From Bathynomus jamesi (Eukaryota > Arthropoda > Malacostraca > Isopoda > Cirolanidae), in assembly GCA_023014485.1 (NCBI GenBank), contig JAJOZX010000482.1:310001-374000 (forward strand): DNA of 64,000 bases, read 5' to 3'. Position 1 is the first letter of the stretch, and each line of letters opens with the position of its first letter. This document shows, in pieces, positions 21,721 through 34,300 of the stretch. Made by a program: the position numbers and the translations under genes. The notes under the pieces were generated by a model, which worked only from the letters and a program-made list of their open reading frames with translations, made no database searches and was not told where the DNA came from.

Positions 21721-23139
21721 CAGGTCGTCCGATAAGTGAGTGGCGATTCGGGAACAATTTATAAATAAAAGATAAAGGATAATAAAAATTTTATTAGAAG
21801 GAATTTTATTATTAGTAAACTTACAATTAATTCGATAATTAATTGTCATAGGGATCAACCTGATCGCCATTTACACGAACAGCAAGCTGTATGCGTCTCC
21901 ATGTCCTGTCTGACATTTTTGTAAAAGTTCTTTATCCTCATTGATGTCACTTAACACAACTTCTGCGATTTTTGTCAGATCAGATTCACTTTGATTTTCA
22001 CGGCCATTAATCTGCATCTTGAGGATTCCCCAGAGGGTATTATCCGGGGTAGTCAAGTCCGGACTCCGCGGAGGCCAAGGTACAGGACCATACTTTCCGA
22101 TCCATCTGCCAGAAAATTTCTGTCTAGGAACTCACGCGCAGCGAAAGCGGTGTGTCCTGGAGCACCATCTTGCTGAAAAATAGGATTGCGAATATTCGTA
22201 TTTCTTAAAGCGGGTAGAAATCTGTTCTCCAACATGTCGATATAACTTCCTGAAGTAATTCGACCAGTGCACACAAATGGACCAATTAAACAATGCGCTG
22301 ATATTGCACACCATATCATGATTCGAGGGGGATACTGTTTTACTTGATCATAATAATGAGGATTTTCTTTCGACCAAAAAAACGAAAATTTGCTTTTGCC
22401 ATCGCCATAAAGGGCACATTCATCACTGAAGAACGTACGATCTCTCTCGGATTTACTTGGAAAAGCTTCAAAAATTTGTTGACAAGCATTAACTCTGACA
22501 ATTTTATCTTGTGGCGATAAAAACTGAACGGAGGTTGGGCGGAAAGCTTTAAAATGCAAGTCTTTTTTCATCAAATCATGCAGTGTTGATTTCGGGACAT
22601 TTAATGCAGATGCACGCCTACGAATACTTTTGGTTGGCGATTGTCGAATTGACACTTGAACATCATCTTCCAATCTTGCTCTTGCTTTGGGGCGACCACG
22701 GCGTTTTTTATCAATTATCATCCTAGTTGTGAATAATTTGTGTTCCCATTTTCTAATAATTTCGCCCTTTGGCGGCACATCATTAAATCTTTGTTCAAAC
22801 CTTTCGCGTACTACCTTCATGCAATGCTTGGTTTTTCCAGATTCATGCCACCATGTTGCTGCTAATATCCGTGCTTCATATGTGTAGGGACTTTGATCAC
22901 AAATTTTATCAACAAGTGCGTCTACCTCAGCCATTGCAACGCCAATAATTTGAAATAATAAAAATAAAACAATGAAAAACCAGAACAGACAGAAATAAAC
23001 ATGAATTACTGCAAAATTAAAAATGTGGATTTCATGTGAAGCTAGCTTAATTGAAAAAAGCATAGACATTTATTAGATATCAAAGATATTAGTACACTAT
23101 GCTAACTGACATAGAATCGCCACTCACTTATCGGACGAC

Positions 23140-23142
<3 letters not shown>
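21721..23142 (-). mobile_element. mariner element (DD41D type)
   Basis: Inverted ends CAGGTCGTCCGATAAGTGAG... with (TA)n on both sides. The minus-strand transposase has one frameshift. It is inserted in the right arm of the giant palindrome. Confidence 0.93.
21871..22934 (-). pseudogene. mariner transposase with one frameshift
   Basis: Start MAEVDALVDKICDQ at 22934. Helix-turn-helix parts come first (KSIRRRASALNVPKSTLHDL), then TFFSDECALYGDG, PIFQQDGAPGHT and, after a one-base shift near 22118, RSPDLTTPDNTLWG. With the shift allowed for, 41 residues separate the second and third D. The remainder runs to 21871. One lesion in about 350 codons indicates a young copy. Confidence 0.92.
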
Positions 23143-23175
<33 letters not shown>

Positions 23176-23639
23176 GCTCAGATGGGGGTTCAGAGGTTTG
23201 AATGGATGGAGGGAGGGAGAGATAACCGTGTGTTACTATAAAGGTCATGGCAATTTTTCCCGACCGCTTTGTTCAGTCATTTTGCGGTCATAACGTGGAT
23301 ATTGATCTGCTTTAATTTATTTTTCCATCCGTTTTGTTCAAAGTTTTAATTATTAATTTATTATTATTTTTTAAGCTTTATTATTAATATTATTAATATT
23401 ATTTATTTATTTAGAAAAAGGTATGTTTTTATGTCGTCTCTTTCGAGCTTAATCGGTTTCTTCCTTATGATGTTTCTTTCATTCAGTAACATTATCAATT
23501 TCTTTTTTCCATATCTACATTACCTCTTCTCATCCTCTTACGCGTTTTTAAGTTGTAAAACCTATCTTTAATGGGTGGCTAAAAATAACTTTATTACCCA
23601 TGTTTTGAAATTAATTCATTTTTGATAATAAAGAACAAT

Positions 23640-24930
23640 CGTACGAATTGTTTTAATTTAATATTTTTCTTTTTTCCGTACGAATTGTTCGTTTATTTAT
23701 TTCTATTGTTTCGTGCGAGTTGTTCGCTGGCAAGAACTTTTCAAATTGTTGTGTTAGACCCGCCTTAGACCTACTTTAAAACGGGGAAGTGATTACACGA
23801 ATTTTAGATGAACTTTTTTCCGTATGATTTGTTTTACACCCTAATTATCTTTTGTTTTTACCCGTACGGATTGTTTAACCCCATATTTTTTCTTCTTTTT
23901 CCGTACGAATTGATTTTACAACCGCCTTAGACCTACGGTGATCATTAGGGATTTATTATTTATTTTTTCTTTTTTCGTACGATTTGTTTTACACCCGCCT
24001 TAGCCCTACGGGGATCGTTAGGGATTTATTTTTTCCGTACGAATTGTTCATTTATTTCTTTTTCTTTTTCCCCGTACGGATTGTTTTACCCTCACTTTAG
24101 CCCTACGGTGATCATTAGGGATTTATTTTTCCGGACGAATTGTTCATTTATTTTTTATTTTTTCGTACGAGTTGTTTTACACCCCACCTTAAACCTACGG
24201 GAATCATTAGGGATTTATTTTCCGTACGAATTGTTCATTTATTTTTATTTTTATTTTTCGTACGAGTTGTTTTACGCCCCACCTCAGACCTACGGGGATC
24301 ATTATGGATTTATTTTCCGTACGAATTGATCATTTATTTATTTTTATTTTTATTTTTCCCCATACGGATAGTTTTACCCACCTTAGTCCTACGGTGATCA
24401 TTAGGGATTTATTTTCTGTACGAATTGTTCATTTATTTTTTATTTTTTTCGTACGAGTTGTTTTACACCCACCTTAGACCTACGGTGAGTCATTAGGGCA
24501 TCCTGGATTTATTTTTTCTTCTTTTTTGAATTGAATTGTTTTAGGCCCACCTTAGACCTACGGGTAGTCACTTGGGATTTATTTTCCGAACGAATTGATC
24601 ATTTATTTATTTTTATTTTTCGTACGAACTGCTTTACCCCACCTTAGACCTACGGTATCGCGGATTTATTTTTTCTTTTTTCCCGTATGAATTGTTCATT
24701 TATTTATTTATTTTTCCGTACGAAGTGTTCATTGATTTAATTATTTTCTTTTTTTCGTACCAATTGTTCTCTGCCAAGAACTTTTCGAATTGTTGTGTAT
24801 GTTAGACCCGCCTTAGACCTACTTTAAAACAGGGAAGTGCTTACACGATTTTTTTCAGATGAACTTTTTTCCGTATGATTTGTATTACGCCCCTAATTAT
24901 TTTTTCTTTTTTCCGTACGATGAGCTGAGC
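23640..24930. repeat. Tandem array C (right arm)
   Basis: Inverted counterpart of 16310-17365, with more units. Markers here are CCTTAGACCTACGG and CGTACGAATTGTTC. Confidence 0.9.
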
Positions 24931-25251
24931 TCGCCTACACTGTTCACCCTGAAGAGCTGTACCTTTATATAATGGATAGATGTCGTTACGACTTGGAGGA
25001 TTATTTCCAATGCAGCTATGCAGAGTGAAGAAGAGTTCACGATTGAAAAGCTCGGGACGGTAAGAAAAAACCCCCGATTGAAAAGGCTTGTTGTTAAACT
25101 TGTATTTGATGTTGCGGTTATTGACGACATTTTTGTGCGCGCCTTTGATTGTGTTCGTTTAAAGATAACTTTCACGCCGAGTGTAAAGTGGGGACAAAAA
25201 TAGCATTGAACGATATGAAAGCCATTTATATCGAGTATAGACCGCCGTATC

Positions 25252-26086
25252 CAGGGCCGGATTAAGACCTTTAGAGGCCCTAAGCACTTAAAAGATTTTG
25301 GTGCCCCATATATATGTAATTCAAAATATAAACAAAAATAAACCATAAAATTTTATTTTTTGAAATGAAACAAAACTTACAGTAAGATGGAAAATAATGT
25401 TTATTTTTGTATACTTCCACTTCATTTATATTTGAAAAGTTTTCTCCTACTTTTTTTAATTGGAAAGTCTTTGATCAGATCCTCAAAACTAATCTTACGT
25501 AACACATCTGCTTCTATACTTAGTAGAGATAAGGCATCCAGCCTGCCTTGTTGCATAGTTGTTCTGTTGGTATTTTTAATATACTTCAACTGAGAAAATG
25601 AACGCTCACCTGAGCAATTTGTGACCATTAATGTTAAAAATATACGAAAGGCAATTTCTACATTTGGGAAGGCACACTCAATATTGTCTTCTACAATTAT
25701 TTTATAAAGTTCAGCATGACTGAATCTTGTTTTTACATTTACTATAGCACACGAAAATATTTAATCTATATGTATTTTTAATATGGCGCTCAAAGATTTG
25801 ATATAAACAAAATAATAACGCAAAGCGTAAAGTGTGTGATTACAACGAAATATATTTGTTCTCTCAAAAGGGTTGTTGTTCACTACAAATTCAAACAATG
25901 AGAAAAAATAAATACTATATATGAATATATATAATTCAGTTTTCAACAGCTTATAGGCTATAAGCCGCGATTATAATAGTATAATAAATCCATGGTAAAT
26001 CCGACAATGGAAAATTTCTGTGGTGCCCCCCTTCCCTTGATGCCCTAAGCACGGGCTTATTTTGCTTAATGGTTAATCCGGCCCTG
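25252..26086 (-). mobile_element. hAT element with exact empty site
   Basis: Ends CAGGGCCGGATTAA and TTAATCCGGCCCTG, flanked by the 8-bp duplication GCCGTATC (25244-25251 and 26087-26094). The left arm has the single unoccupied copy at 16011-16018. Confidence 0.95.
25422..25760 (-). pseudogene. hAT (ZMYM1-like) transposase C-terminus
   Basis: Reads IIVEDNIECAFPNVEIAFRI, then NCSGERSFSQLKYIKN and LDALSLLSIEADVL to a stop at 25422. The ERSFS-LK-IKN block is the hAT dimerisation domain of the ZMYM1-type subgroup. Upstream domains are deleted. Confidence 0.88.
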
Positions 26087-26214
26087 GCCGTATCAGTTAA
26101 ACGGTGAAGTGATGCTTGGACGGTTTTACAACGTCGTACAAAGTAATGGCGATATGGATGTAGACTGTATCACGTGCGAGTTTAGCGTTTTACACCGTAG
26201 AACGTAAAGACAAT

Positions 26215-26450
26215 ATATATTTTTCTTGTACTAATATGATTATTCGTTTCGTATATTTTCAATATATTTACTATAACTATATATTTTTCCTCTACTAATA
26301 TGATTATACGTTTCGTATAGTTTCAATATATTTAATATAACTGTATATTTCCTGTACTAATATATTCATAATACTATGTTTTGTATATTTTCAATATATT
26401 TAATATAACTATATTTTTCCTGTACTAATATTTTGATGATGCACCGTTTT
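26215..26450. repeat. Tandem array B (right arm)
   Basis: Inverted counterpart of 15600-15890. Confidence 0.88.
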
Positions 26451-26649
26451 GTGTGATTATATATTTCTCATTCATGATGCTATTATTTGACCATATATAT
26501 ATATATATACACCCATTGTATATTTATTTCCATTAATTCATCTAAATAAACACAACGATGTATCGGGGTTTTATTTATTCCTTTTTGTTTATACACAATT
26601 ATATAATTTGTTTAGTTTCTAAAGCGGATTTCAGAATAATTATTTAATT

Positions 26650-26960
26650 GTTATTTGTCAAATCGATCTTCTAAGCCAACTGACTGATTAATATATGCTT
26701 TAATTAAATAAATAGCGCAATCTGGCAACTCAGCCTTCTAAGCCCACTGGCTGATTAATATACGCTTTAATTAAATAATTATTGTTATCTGGCAACTCAG
26801 CCTTCTAAGCCAGATGATGGAGGAATATATGGCTTAATTAAATAATTATTGCTATCTGGCATCTCAGCCTTCTAAGCCATCTGGCTGATTAATATATGGT
26901 TTAAATAACTAAATAGCGAATCTGGCAACTCAGCCTTCTAAGCCAACTGGCTGATTGGGG
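26650..26960. repeat. Tandem array A (right arm)
   Basis: Inverted counterpart of 15150-15445; CTCAGCCTTCTAAGCC marks each unit. Confidence 0.9.
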
Positions 26961-27312
26961 GTCCTATAAGAGAGCTGCGGCTTGGTTGAAGGACTCATAT
27001 GCGCTTGGCTCTCGCCAAGCGAAGACCCTCTCATCCGGGTCCCATCTTCCCCAAAGAGGTTTCCGCTCTTCCTTAGGTTAGGTATGTCCCTTTGGGGGGG
27101 TGAGGCCGTCCCAAGCTTCTCCCCAAAGAGGTTTCCCCCCTTGCAACAAAGGGGGGTTGGGGGTGCCTTTCAACAAAGAGGGTGGGGTGGCACTCTTGCA
27201 ACATTCTTGCACTCGTCCATTTTTCGCCCATACTACTAGGTGTATTGCTGGATACACGAAAGACCTTTGAATCATTTTTTCTTTTTTCTTGTGAGTTTGC
27301 ATTATATATATA

Positions 27313-27893
27313 CCGGGTGTCCGAGAATTATCTGTACAATTTTTGGCTGCTATTAAAAGTCAACCATGAAGTGTAGAAATTCCAGTGTTGTCCCATTTTA
27401 CAGAGAAACTCATTAAGTTTTTTCTGATAACAAGTTTTGACAAGTTTTTTCTTTTTTGTACGCGGGTGACAGACATTAATGATTTAAAAGCAAGAATCAC
27501 AGCTGCTATTGAGCGAATTGATGTGGATGCTACAGCGTACATGGCAACATTTGGATTATCGATTGGATGTTTTGCGAATCACTGATGGTGCACATATCGA
27601 ATGTTTGTAACAACGTTACTTTAATAAAAGAAACTTTTGAAAATACAGATTCTAAATAATCTTGTTTAAGAATTTTACGTGTGTTATCAAGAATTTTATT
27701 AAAAGATGAAATTGTACAGATAATGTTCGGACACACTGGAATTTCTAAAAAACTTGTCAAAACTTGGTATCAGAAAAAACTTAATGAGATTCTCTGTAAA
27801 ATGGGACAAACTGGAATTTCTACACTTCATGGTTGACTTTTAATAACAGCCAAAACTTGTACAGATAATTCTCGGACACCCTGTATATATTAT
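27313..27893 (+). mobile_element. Internally deleted mariner
   Basis: Ends CCGGGTGTCCGAGAATTATC and its complement, in (TA)n. It retains about 40 C-terminal transposase codons (DINDLKARITAAIERIDVD, about 27475-27535, and a shifted CRITDGAHIE-like end). Catalytic regions are missing. The left end abuts the giant palindrome. Confidence 0.88.
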
Positions 27894-28329
27894 TTATTTA
27901 TTTATTTATTTATCGATGCATTCATAATTTTAGTGGAAGTATGAACAGTTAAACATCTTTTCGCGTCGAACGCAGTCGACCGGTGAACTGTTAACTCTCT
28001 TCAAGTAGAGCACAGAAATTTTTAAAACTCATCATACGATTAACCTACAGTAAGGTTAAAATCGTTCCAGGTAGCGACAGAGAGAAAGGTCGCATTGATT
28101 ACACTTTTTAACCTGTTTGTATTCCTATACCTGAAGACGATCTTTCTTATTGCCCACGCACTCTACACGTGTTTTTACTCGTCCATTTATTTTTTAATTA
28201 TGCACTATTTTGTTGAGACTATACCAGTTGACAATGCTCACTTTCTTCTAACACGTTTTGCGAAGAGTATCGTTCAATGAGTTGCGTCACAAATTCTTAC
28301 GGTACACAAGTTGTCGCTTTTACGCGTTC

Positions 28330-30125
28330 TGAGTGACGGACATTGTCAAACTCAGCAACAACTTGAGATGTATTTCAAAACTGTTCACAAGAAATACGAG
28401 AGCGACTTTCCAGCCAAAGGTGAACTGCGCAAGACGAAGATGAAGGAATTGAAGTCTCAGCATAGCTGTCCAACAATCCATATTTACTAAGCCCATCGAG
28501 AAATTAAAGGCAGACATAAGTGCATCCTTCCGGGTGAGTCACGTGTTAGCTAAACGAAAGAAACCGTTCAAGGATGGAGACATGGTAAAAGACGTAATTT
28601 TGGAGGCAGCAGACTCCTTGTTTGATCATTTCAAAAATAAATCGAAAATAATTTCAGGTATTAAAGAAATTCAGCCACCCAGACACACTGATACATAGCG
28701 ACGTTCAAAAGTGATGAGTGAGGATCTGAGAGTGCAACTAAATAAAGATATAAATGAGTGCGTTTTCTTGTCACTTCAATTAAGTCGACAGATGCTATTG
28801 ACACATCCCAGCTGTGTATTTTCATAAGAAGGGTATTTAAAAATGTAACTGCTAAGGAGGAATTGCTCAAGATTATACCGTTGAAAGGAAAAACTAGGGG
28901 AGAGGACATTTTTCAGGCATCCAAAGACTTTGTTAATAACACTCAGTTACCCATTAACAAACTTGTGCCCATTACCACCGATGGAGCTCCAGCCATGACT
29001 GGCCATATCTCTGGTTTCGTTGCTCTCTGCAAAAATGATAGTGATTTTCTTAACTTCCATAGTTATCATTGCATAATTCATCAACACATTCTATGTAGTA
29101 AAGTGCCGAATATGAAAGAAATCATGGATATTGGACTCAAGATCGAATGTTCTTTTCGGGAAGAAATCTGCAGAGACACATCTTTAAGTCTCAACTGGAA
29201 AAAAGTGAAGCCGAACACACAGACAGACCTTTTTGCTACACACTGATGTAAGATGGTTTAGTAAAGAAAAATTTCTAAAGAGATTTAGAGATTTGTTGAC
29301 CGAAATCAAGGAGTTTCTGGCCTCAAGAGGTGATGAATATAAGCAGTTGGAATATGAAGTGTAGTTACTAGATTTAGCTTTTTTGACTGATGTCACTGCT
29401 AAGTGAACGAACTCATTTTACAGCTTCAAAGAAAAAATAAAAATATTGTTCATATGATTAGTTCTGTGAATGCCTTTAAACAAAAATTAAAACTGTTCTT
29501 CTCACAACTGCAGCGACACAAACTGAGGCATTTCCTAAATACAATATGATGTCAGAGCTAGAAAGCCAGGAAAATCCTACAAATTTTGGCAATGATCGAC
29601 ATGTGGAACAAGTGAACAGCTTCATCACGGAGTTTCAGAGGTGCTTCCAAAATTTCGCAATGCTAGAATCTGTAGCAAGATTTACGTATGTGCTTTCCGT
29701 TTGATACAGACGTAGATGTTGAAGAAATTGCATTAAAAATGACAATATTGTTTCACATGAACACATCTTACATCGAAAGTGAAATTTTAACACTGCAAAG
29801 CGACCTTGAAATTAAATCGAGGACATCCGATAAAACTTTTGGAATCTTCTCGTGGGGGAAGAGTATCCAAATCTGAGAAAAAGTACCATGTATTTGACAG
29901 TATTTTTTGGTTTCACGGGCCTCTGTGAATAAGCGTTCTCAAACATGAAGATCATCAAATCCAAGTACCGGTCCACTCTAACAGATATAATCATCTGGAC
30001 GCCTGCTTGAGGCTATCACTCAGCAACTAAAATCCAAACTTTGCACAGAACAAACACAGTTTACTGACGTCATGCACTGCAAATCATCTATTGTACATCT
30101 ATTTGATAGTGTAAGAACCAAATAA
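28330..30125 (+). pseudogene. hAT transposase, GTF2IRD2-like
   Basis: Degenerate plus-strand frames in order: ELRKTKMKELKSQHS (about 28425); KKPFKDGDMVKDVILEAADS (28560-28620); TSIKSTDAIDTSQLCIFIRR (28770); DKLV-like ITTDGAPAMTGHISGFVAL (28970), with catalytic-type TDGAPAMTG; CIIHQHILCSK (29070); TDVRWFSKEKFLKRF (29245-29290); and hAT C-terminal NMKIIKSKYRSTL (29945). Several stops and shifts interrupt it. This gene family was co-opted in mammals as GTF2IRD2, but here it is an ordinary dead transposon. Confidence 0.88.
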
Positions 30126-30295
30126 TCTTATTATTCTATAATTATTTATTATTATTTAAATAAATTTATTTTGTATGAATAAAAAAATATATTGGTGTGC
30201 AAAACTTTTTTTTTGTAAATTTCAGTGTTAGTAGATCGCGTTAGGATGATGTTGGCAAAAGTAGATCTAAGGTACCTAAAGTATGAGCACCCCTG
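30126..30295 (+). mobile_element. Right end of the hAT pseudogene element
   Basis: The element finishes with TATGAGCACCCCTG, a Charlie-like hAT end. The following bases ACATAGAA are the start of a repeat seen again at 55395. The left end was not located. Confidence 0.6.
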
Positions 30296-30525
30296 ACATA
30301 GAACATCATTCAGCCCACACCCCATTTCAGGGTACGAGCAGCTTGAGGCAGTATTGTCAAGCAAACAAGGGGTGAAAGTACTGACGAGGCTTCTGTACAT
30401 GTTTTATCACCAATGAAAACAACTCCTCTGTTGGTCTAGTCAAAAACACATCCATATCCGACTCCGTGTTCAGTTTCTTGCTATTTTCGTTAGTATTTCA
30501 GACACCTCCAGTTATTACACAGGTC
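30296..30525. repeat. Dispersed repeat, copy 1
   Basis: Shares CATTTCAGGGTACGA, ACTGACGAGGCTTC and CAGACACC...CAGTTATTA in the same order with 55395-55590. Unidentified family. Confidence 0.7.
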
Positions 30526-30539
30526 AACAAAAAAAAATT

Positions 30540-30955
30540 TTTTTTCGTTGCCAAGGAAATTCGTACGAATTTAGGGTATTTTGGGGTTGCTGAATTCCAA
30601 AATGAAAGTCGTTTTTCCGATTTGGCTCTAGTTCTTGAGATAATGAATACCCTCAATTAATAGGAAACGTAACCATAACGCGTGCATATGGGAAACTACC
30701 GGAACATTGTAGATGGTGAGACCGAATAAAATGCCATTATGTATTTCATGTGTTTACTTTTGTATGATTTGAGACAATTTCAGTGCGATTTGTAAGTAGG
30801 CTCCGCCTGAACATTAAATTTTTTGCATTTTTACGTGTTTCAATGGGGTACCAATTATCTCATAAATTAGAGCCAATCTAGCAAAACCGATGTCATATTC
30901 GGAATCAGCACCACAAAGTTACCCCAAAATCACTCTAATATGATTGGCAATAAAA
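30540..30955. repeat. Diverged inverted repeat
   Basis: The left side (GGGTATTTTGGGGTTGCTG ... GGCTCTAGTTCTTGAGATAAT) resembles the reverse complement of the right side (30840-30950). The spacer of about 180 bp is non-coding. Probably an old MITE-like element. Confidence 0.55.
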
Positions 30956-31070
30956 TGAGTGTTGACCAGTGTTATCAGTATATATGAGGCGGGATGTGCA
31001 GAGGGGTTGACCGTGGATCGATCCTGAGCCGTCGTTCAAACTCGCATAAAGTAACATAAAGTATATATAT

Positions 31071-31100
<30 letters not shown>

Positions 31101-31101
<1 letters not shown>

Positions 31102-31296
31102 GATGAATAAAACCACGAAGGAAAAAAGAAACACAAAGGGGTGCTCAAGCGCTTTCGTCTAATGACATCCTCAGGAACATCCTGAGGATGCCATTAGACG
31201 AAAGCGCTTGAGCACCCCTTTGTGTTTCTTTTTTCCTTCGTGGTTTTATTCATCATAAATACTTTTCACGTGTCACTTTCGTGAAATAATTTTTCA
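31101..31296. mobile_element. PLE-end palindrome (155 bp plus tail)
   Basis: Arms 31101-31178 and 31179-31255 are nearly exact complements, from TGATGAATAAAACCACGAAG inward to a centre CTCAGGAACATCCTGAG. The right arm contains CTGAGGA (31182-31188) and GAAA (31200-31203). A one-sided tail of about 41 nt (31256-31296) leads into (TA)n. The same element is at 46070. Confidence 0.75.
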
Positions 31297-31319
31297 TATA
31301 TATATATATATATCAGAAA

Positions 31320-34300
31320 GCTAATGAAGGCCATAAACCCTCCATCCCGCAATATAATGATCTGCGGAAACTTTAACTTCCCATTTATAAAATACAAAAA
31401 GGTGGATGGGAATATATATACAGGGCTATTTAAAATGATTCATCCGATTTCAACTGAGAATACTTCCGTACCTATCAACCATGCATCAACTGGGCATAAC
31501 CACATGAAAGAGGAAATCTCTATGTTTTACAAGATCACCGCGAGAGGGCTCCAATGTCAAGCCGTGGCCTAGCCTAGCAACAAACAGTCAGTGTGAAAAT
31601 GGCGTCCGCACAGCAGAAGGCGTTTTGTGTGTTGCAGTTTTCGAGCTGTAAATCGGTAGTCACAGTGCAGCGTGAGTTTCGTCGACGTTACAGAACAGAT
31701 CCACCGGGTTCTCAGAGCATCCGTCGGTGGTATCGGCAGTTCGAGGAAACGCTGCACTGTGACTACCGATTTACAGCTCGAAAACTGCAACACACAAAAC
31801 GCCTTCTGCTGTGCGGACGCCATTTTCACACTGACTGTTTGTTGCTAGGCTAGGCCACGGCGTGACTTTGGAGCCCTCTCGCGGTGATCTTATAAAACTC
31901 GAAGATTTTCTCTTTCATGTGGTATATGCCCAGTTGATGCACGGTTGATAGGTACGGAAGTATTCTCAGTTGAAATCGGATGAATTATTTTAAATAGCCC
32001 TGTATATATACACCAGGACAAGGGGGGCACAAGAGAAGACCAGGAGCAAGCTAAAATGTTTATGGCTCTCACAAATGAGTTTATGCTGACACAGGAGATA
32101 ACAGAAAATACCAGAAAAAATAACTGCCTAGATCTGGTATTCACGAATAACACGAACTTGATTGCTGATATAAAAATAACCGCAACCATTATCTCAGACT
32201 ACAACTTAATCGAGATATCAACAAATATGACGACAACATTAAAAGACAATACACATATTGAGGAAAGAAGCAAAATTGGGGCCTTTAACTTAAACTCCAA
32301 GACTATAAATTGGGAAGCAATCAGATCGCACATGGCCCAAATAGAGTGCAGAACAGTCTTAGAGAATAAAACAACTGCAGAAATGCTAACAACCTTGGAA
32401 GAAAAAAAGGTGAAAATTTTAGAAAAATATGCTCCGAAATCACAGCCAAAAGGAAAGGGGAGCTGGCTAGAGAAGCAAAAGAGAAGACTATTCCGCAAAA
32501 GAAAGCGAGTGGAGGCGAAGTTAGGCAACTGCGGAGATAATGCCAGGAAAGTAATACAATAAAAACTGGAGGGTATCGATAGGGAAATACAAACTCTGAT
32601 TAAGGACCATACACTCCATACAGAGAGGGAAGAGGAAAAGGGAGTAGAAGCAATAAAGGAAAATCCAAAATACTTCTATAGCTATGGGAAAAGGAAAACA
32701 AAAACGCGCGCCGCTATCGGGCCCTTAAGGAAGAGAAATAATGAACTAACTGACGATCCAAAAGAAATATTTGAAACATTGAGAGCCCAGTATGAATCAG
32801 TTTTCAGCACCCAAAAAAGTGACAAAGCGATACCTGACATAGATGCATTCTTTGAAGAGAAATTGCAAGGAGAGTGTGTAACAGACTTTGATTTTACCCG
32901 AGAAGATGTAGCGAGAGCTATAGGACAAATGAAACCACATTCAGCTGCAGGTCCGCACAATTGGAACGCATTATTGATTAAAAACTGTAAAAATGAAATA
33001 GCTACACCTTTATACTGGATATGGAGAAGATCCCTAAACACTGGGGAAATACCAAGAATCTTGAAAAGAGCAAACATTCATTGTCCCTATATATAAAGGA
33101 GGGGACAGATCTCAAGCAAAGAACTATAGACCAGTGTCATTGACGTCCCACCTCACCAAAGTATTTGAAAGAATAATTAGCAAGAAAATTTATGATTTCT
33201 TGGGGACTGGAAAGATTGAACGAAAATCAGCACGGATTCCGATCAGGTAGATCATGCCTATCACACTTAATAGAATACTACAACAATATCCTAGATGCAC
33301 TGAAAGGCAATTACAACTACGATGTCATATATACAGATTTTGCTAAAGCTTTCGACAAATGTGATCACAGTATAATAGCACATAAAATGAAATATAAGGG
33401 AATAACAGGCAAAGTGGGAAAATGGATCTACAACTTCCTCAGAGAATGTCTACAGGTCTTCAAAATTCAAAGTATATCATCATCAGAGTTGGAAGTACGC
33501 AGCTCAGTGCCACAAGGGAGAGCACTGGTCCCACTCTTGTTCATTATCATGCTAACAGACATAGACAGCGGGGTAAACAGCAACAGTATAATAACATCCT
33601 TTGCAGATGATACAAAGATCAGCAGAAAAATCAGCGATGTAAATGAAGTGGAGGCCTTGCAGAGGGACACGAACAAAATATACAAATGGTCAGAAGACAA
33701 CAACATGTCATTTAACACCGAGAAATTTCAGCTCTTGAGATATGGTCGAAAAGAAGAACTTAAACAGACTGCATATCATACTCCAGATAGACAAGAAATT
33801 CAGAGAAGCACGAAAGCGATCGATCTGGGAGTAATAATGACAGATGATGCGAAATTCGAAACACAAAATCAGATAGCGATAAATAAAGCAAAAAGAGTCG
33901 CAGGACAGGTACTAAGAACGTTCAAAAAAAGGAACAGGACACTAATGATTCCCCTGCTAAAAACACTGATTATACCAAAACTTGAATACTGCTCACATAT
34001 AAAGAAAGAAACTAATAAACTAGAAGAAACGCAAAGACATTTCACAGCCAAGATTGATGGCTGCAAAGAACTCAACTACTGGGAAAGACTACGTAGACTA
34101 AATCTGTACTCCCTGGAAAGAAGAAGAGAGAGGTACACCATAATCTACATATGGAAAATGATCGAAAAACTGGTACCAAACCTCAAACTAAACCCAATTA
34201 CCATTCAAACAACACTGGAAAATAGGAAAGGCAGAATGTGTAGTGTTCCCAAATTAAAGGCCCGGACAAGGGATCTCCTCAACACTGAAGGAAAATAGCT

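Larger units (their letters stand above)
24972..26211 (+). pseudogene. Unknown small ORF relic (right copy, split by hAT)
   Basis: The plus strand reads MDRCRYDLEDYFQCS, overlapped by a second frame from 25018 with FTIEKLGTVRKNPRLKRL and VFDVAVIDDIFVRAFDC. A third frame gives KVGTKIALNDMKAIYIEYRP, then after the hAT (25252-26086) DVDCITCEFSVLHRRT. It matches the left copy at 15898-16209 and clarifies its middle. The function is unknown; charged N-terminus and three cysteines near the end are the only notable features. Confidence 0.55.
14718..27303. mobile_element. 12.6-kb palindrome with PLE-type ends
   Basis: Left arm 14755-18410 and right arm 20335-27303 are inverted copies of each other; the right arm is longer because of three later insertions (20617-21553, 21721-23142, 25252-26086). 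Both outer ends read ATGCAAAC-CACAAG into a purine-rich stretch and the stem GTGTATT/AATACAC-GAAA, as in the relic at 1978. A single-sided tail of about 39 nt (14718-14756) next to (TA)n matches the layout of the PLE-type palindromes elsewhere in the window. No RT was found inside the arms apart from an old LINE piece. The whole structure lies in HAO intron 4. Foldback DNA element is the alternative class. Confidence 0.8.
20335..27303. repeat. Right arm of the giant palindrome
   Basis: Reverse-complement counterpart of 14755-18410, interrupted by a hAT, a mariner and a second hAT that the left arm lacks. Confidence 0.85.

Noticed and set aside
31569..31853. Two genes in opposite orientation encoding the same peptide
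   Set aside because: They are the two arms of one snap-back mariner.
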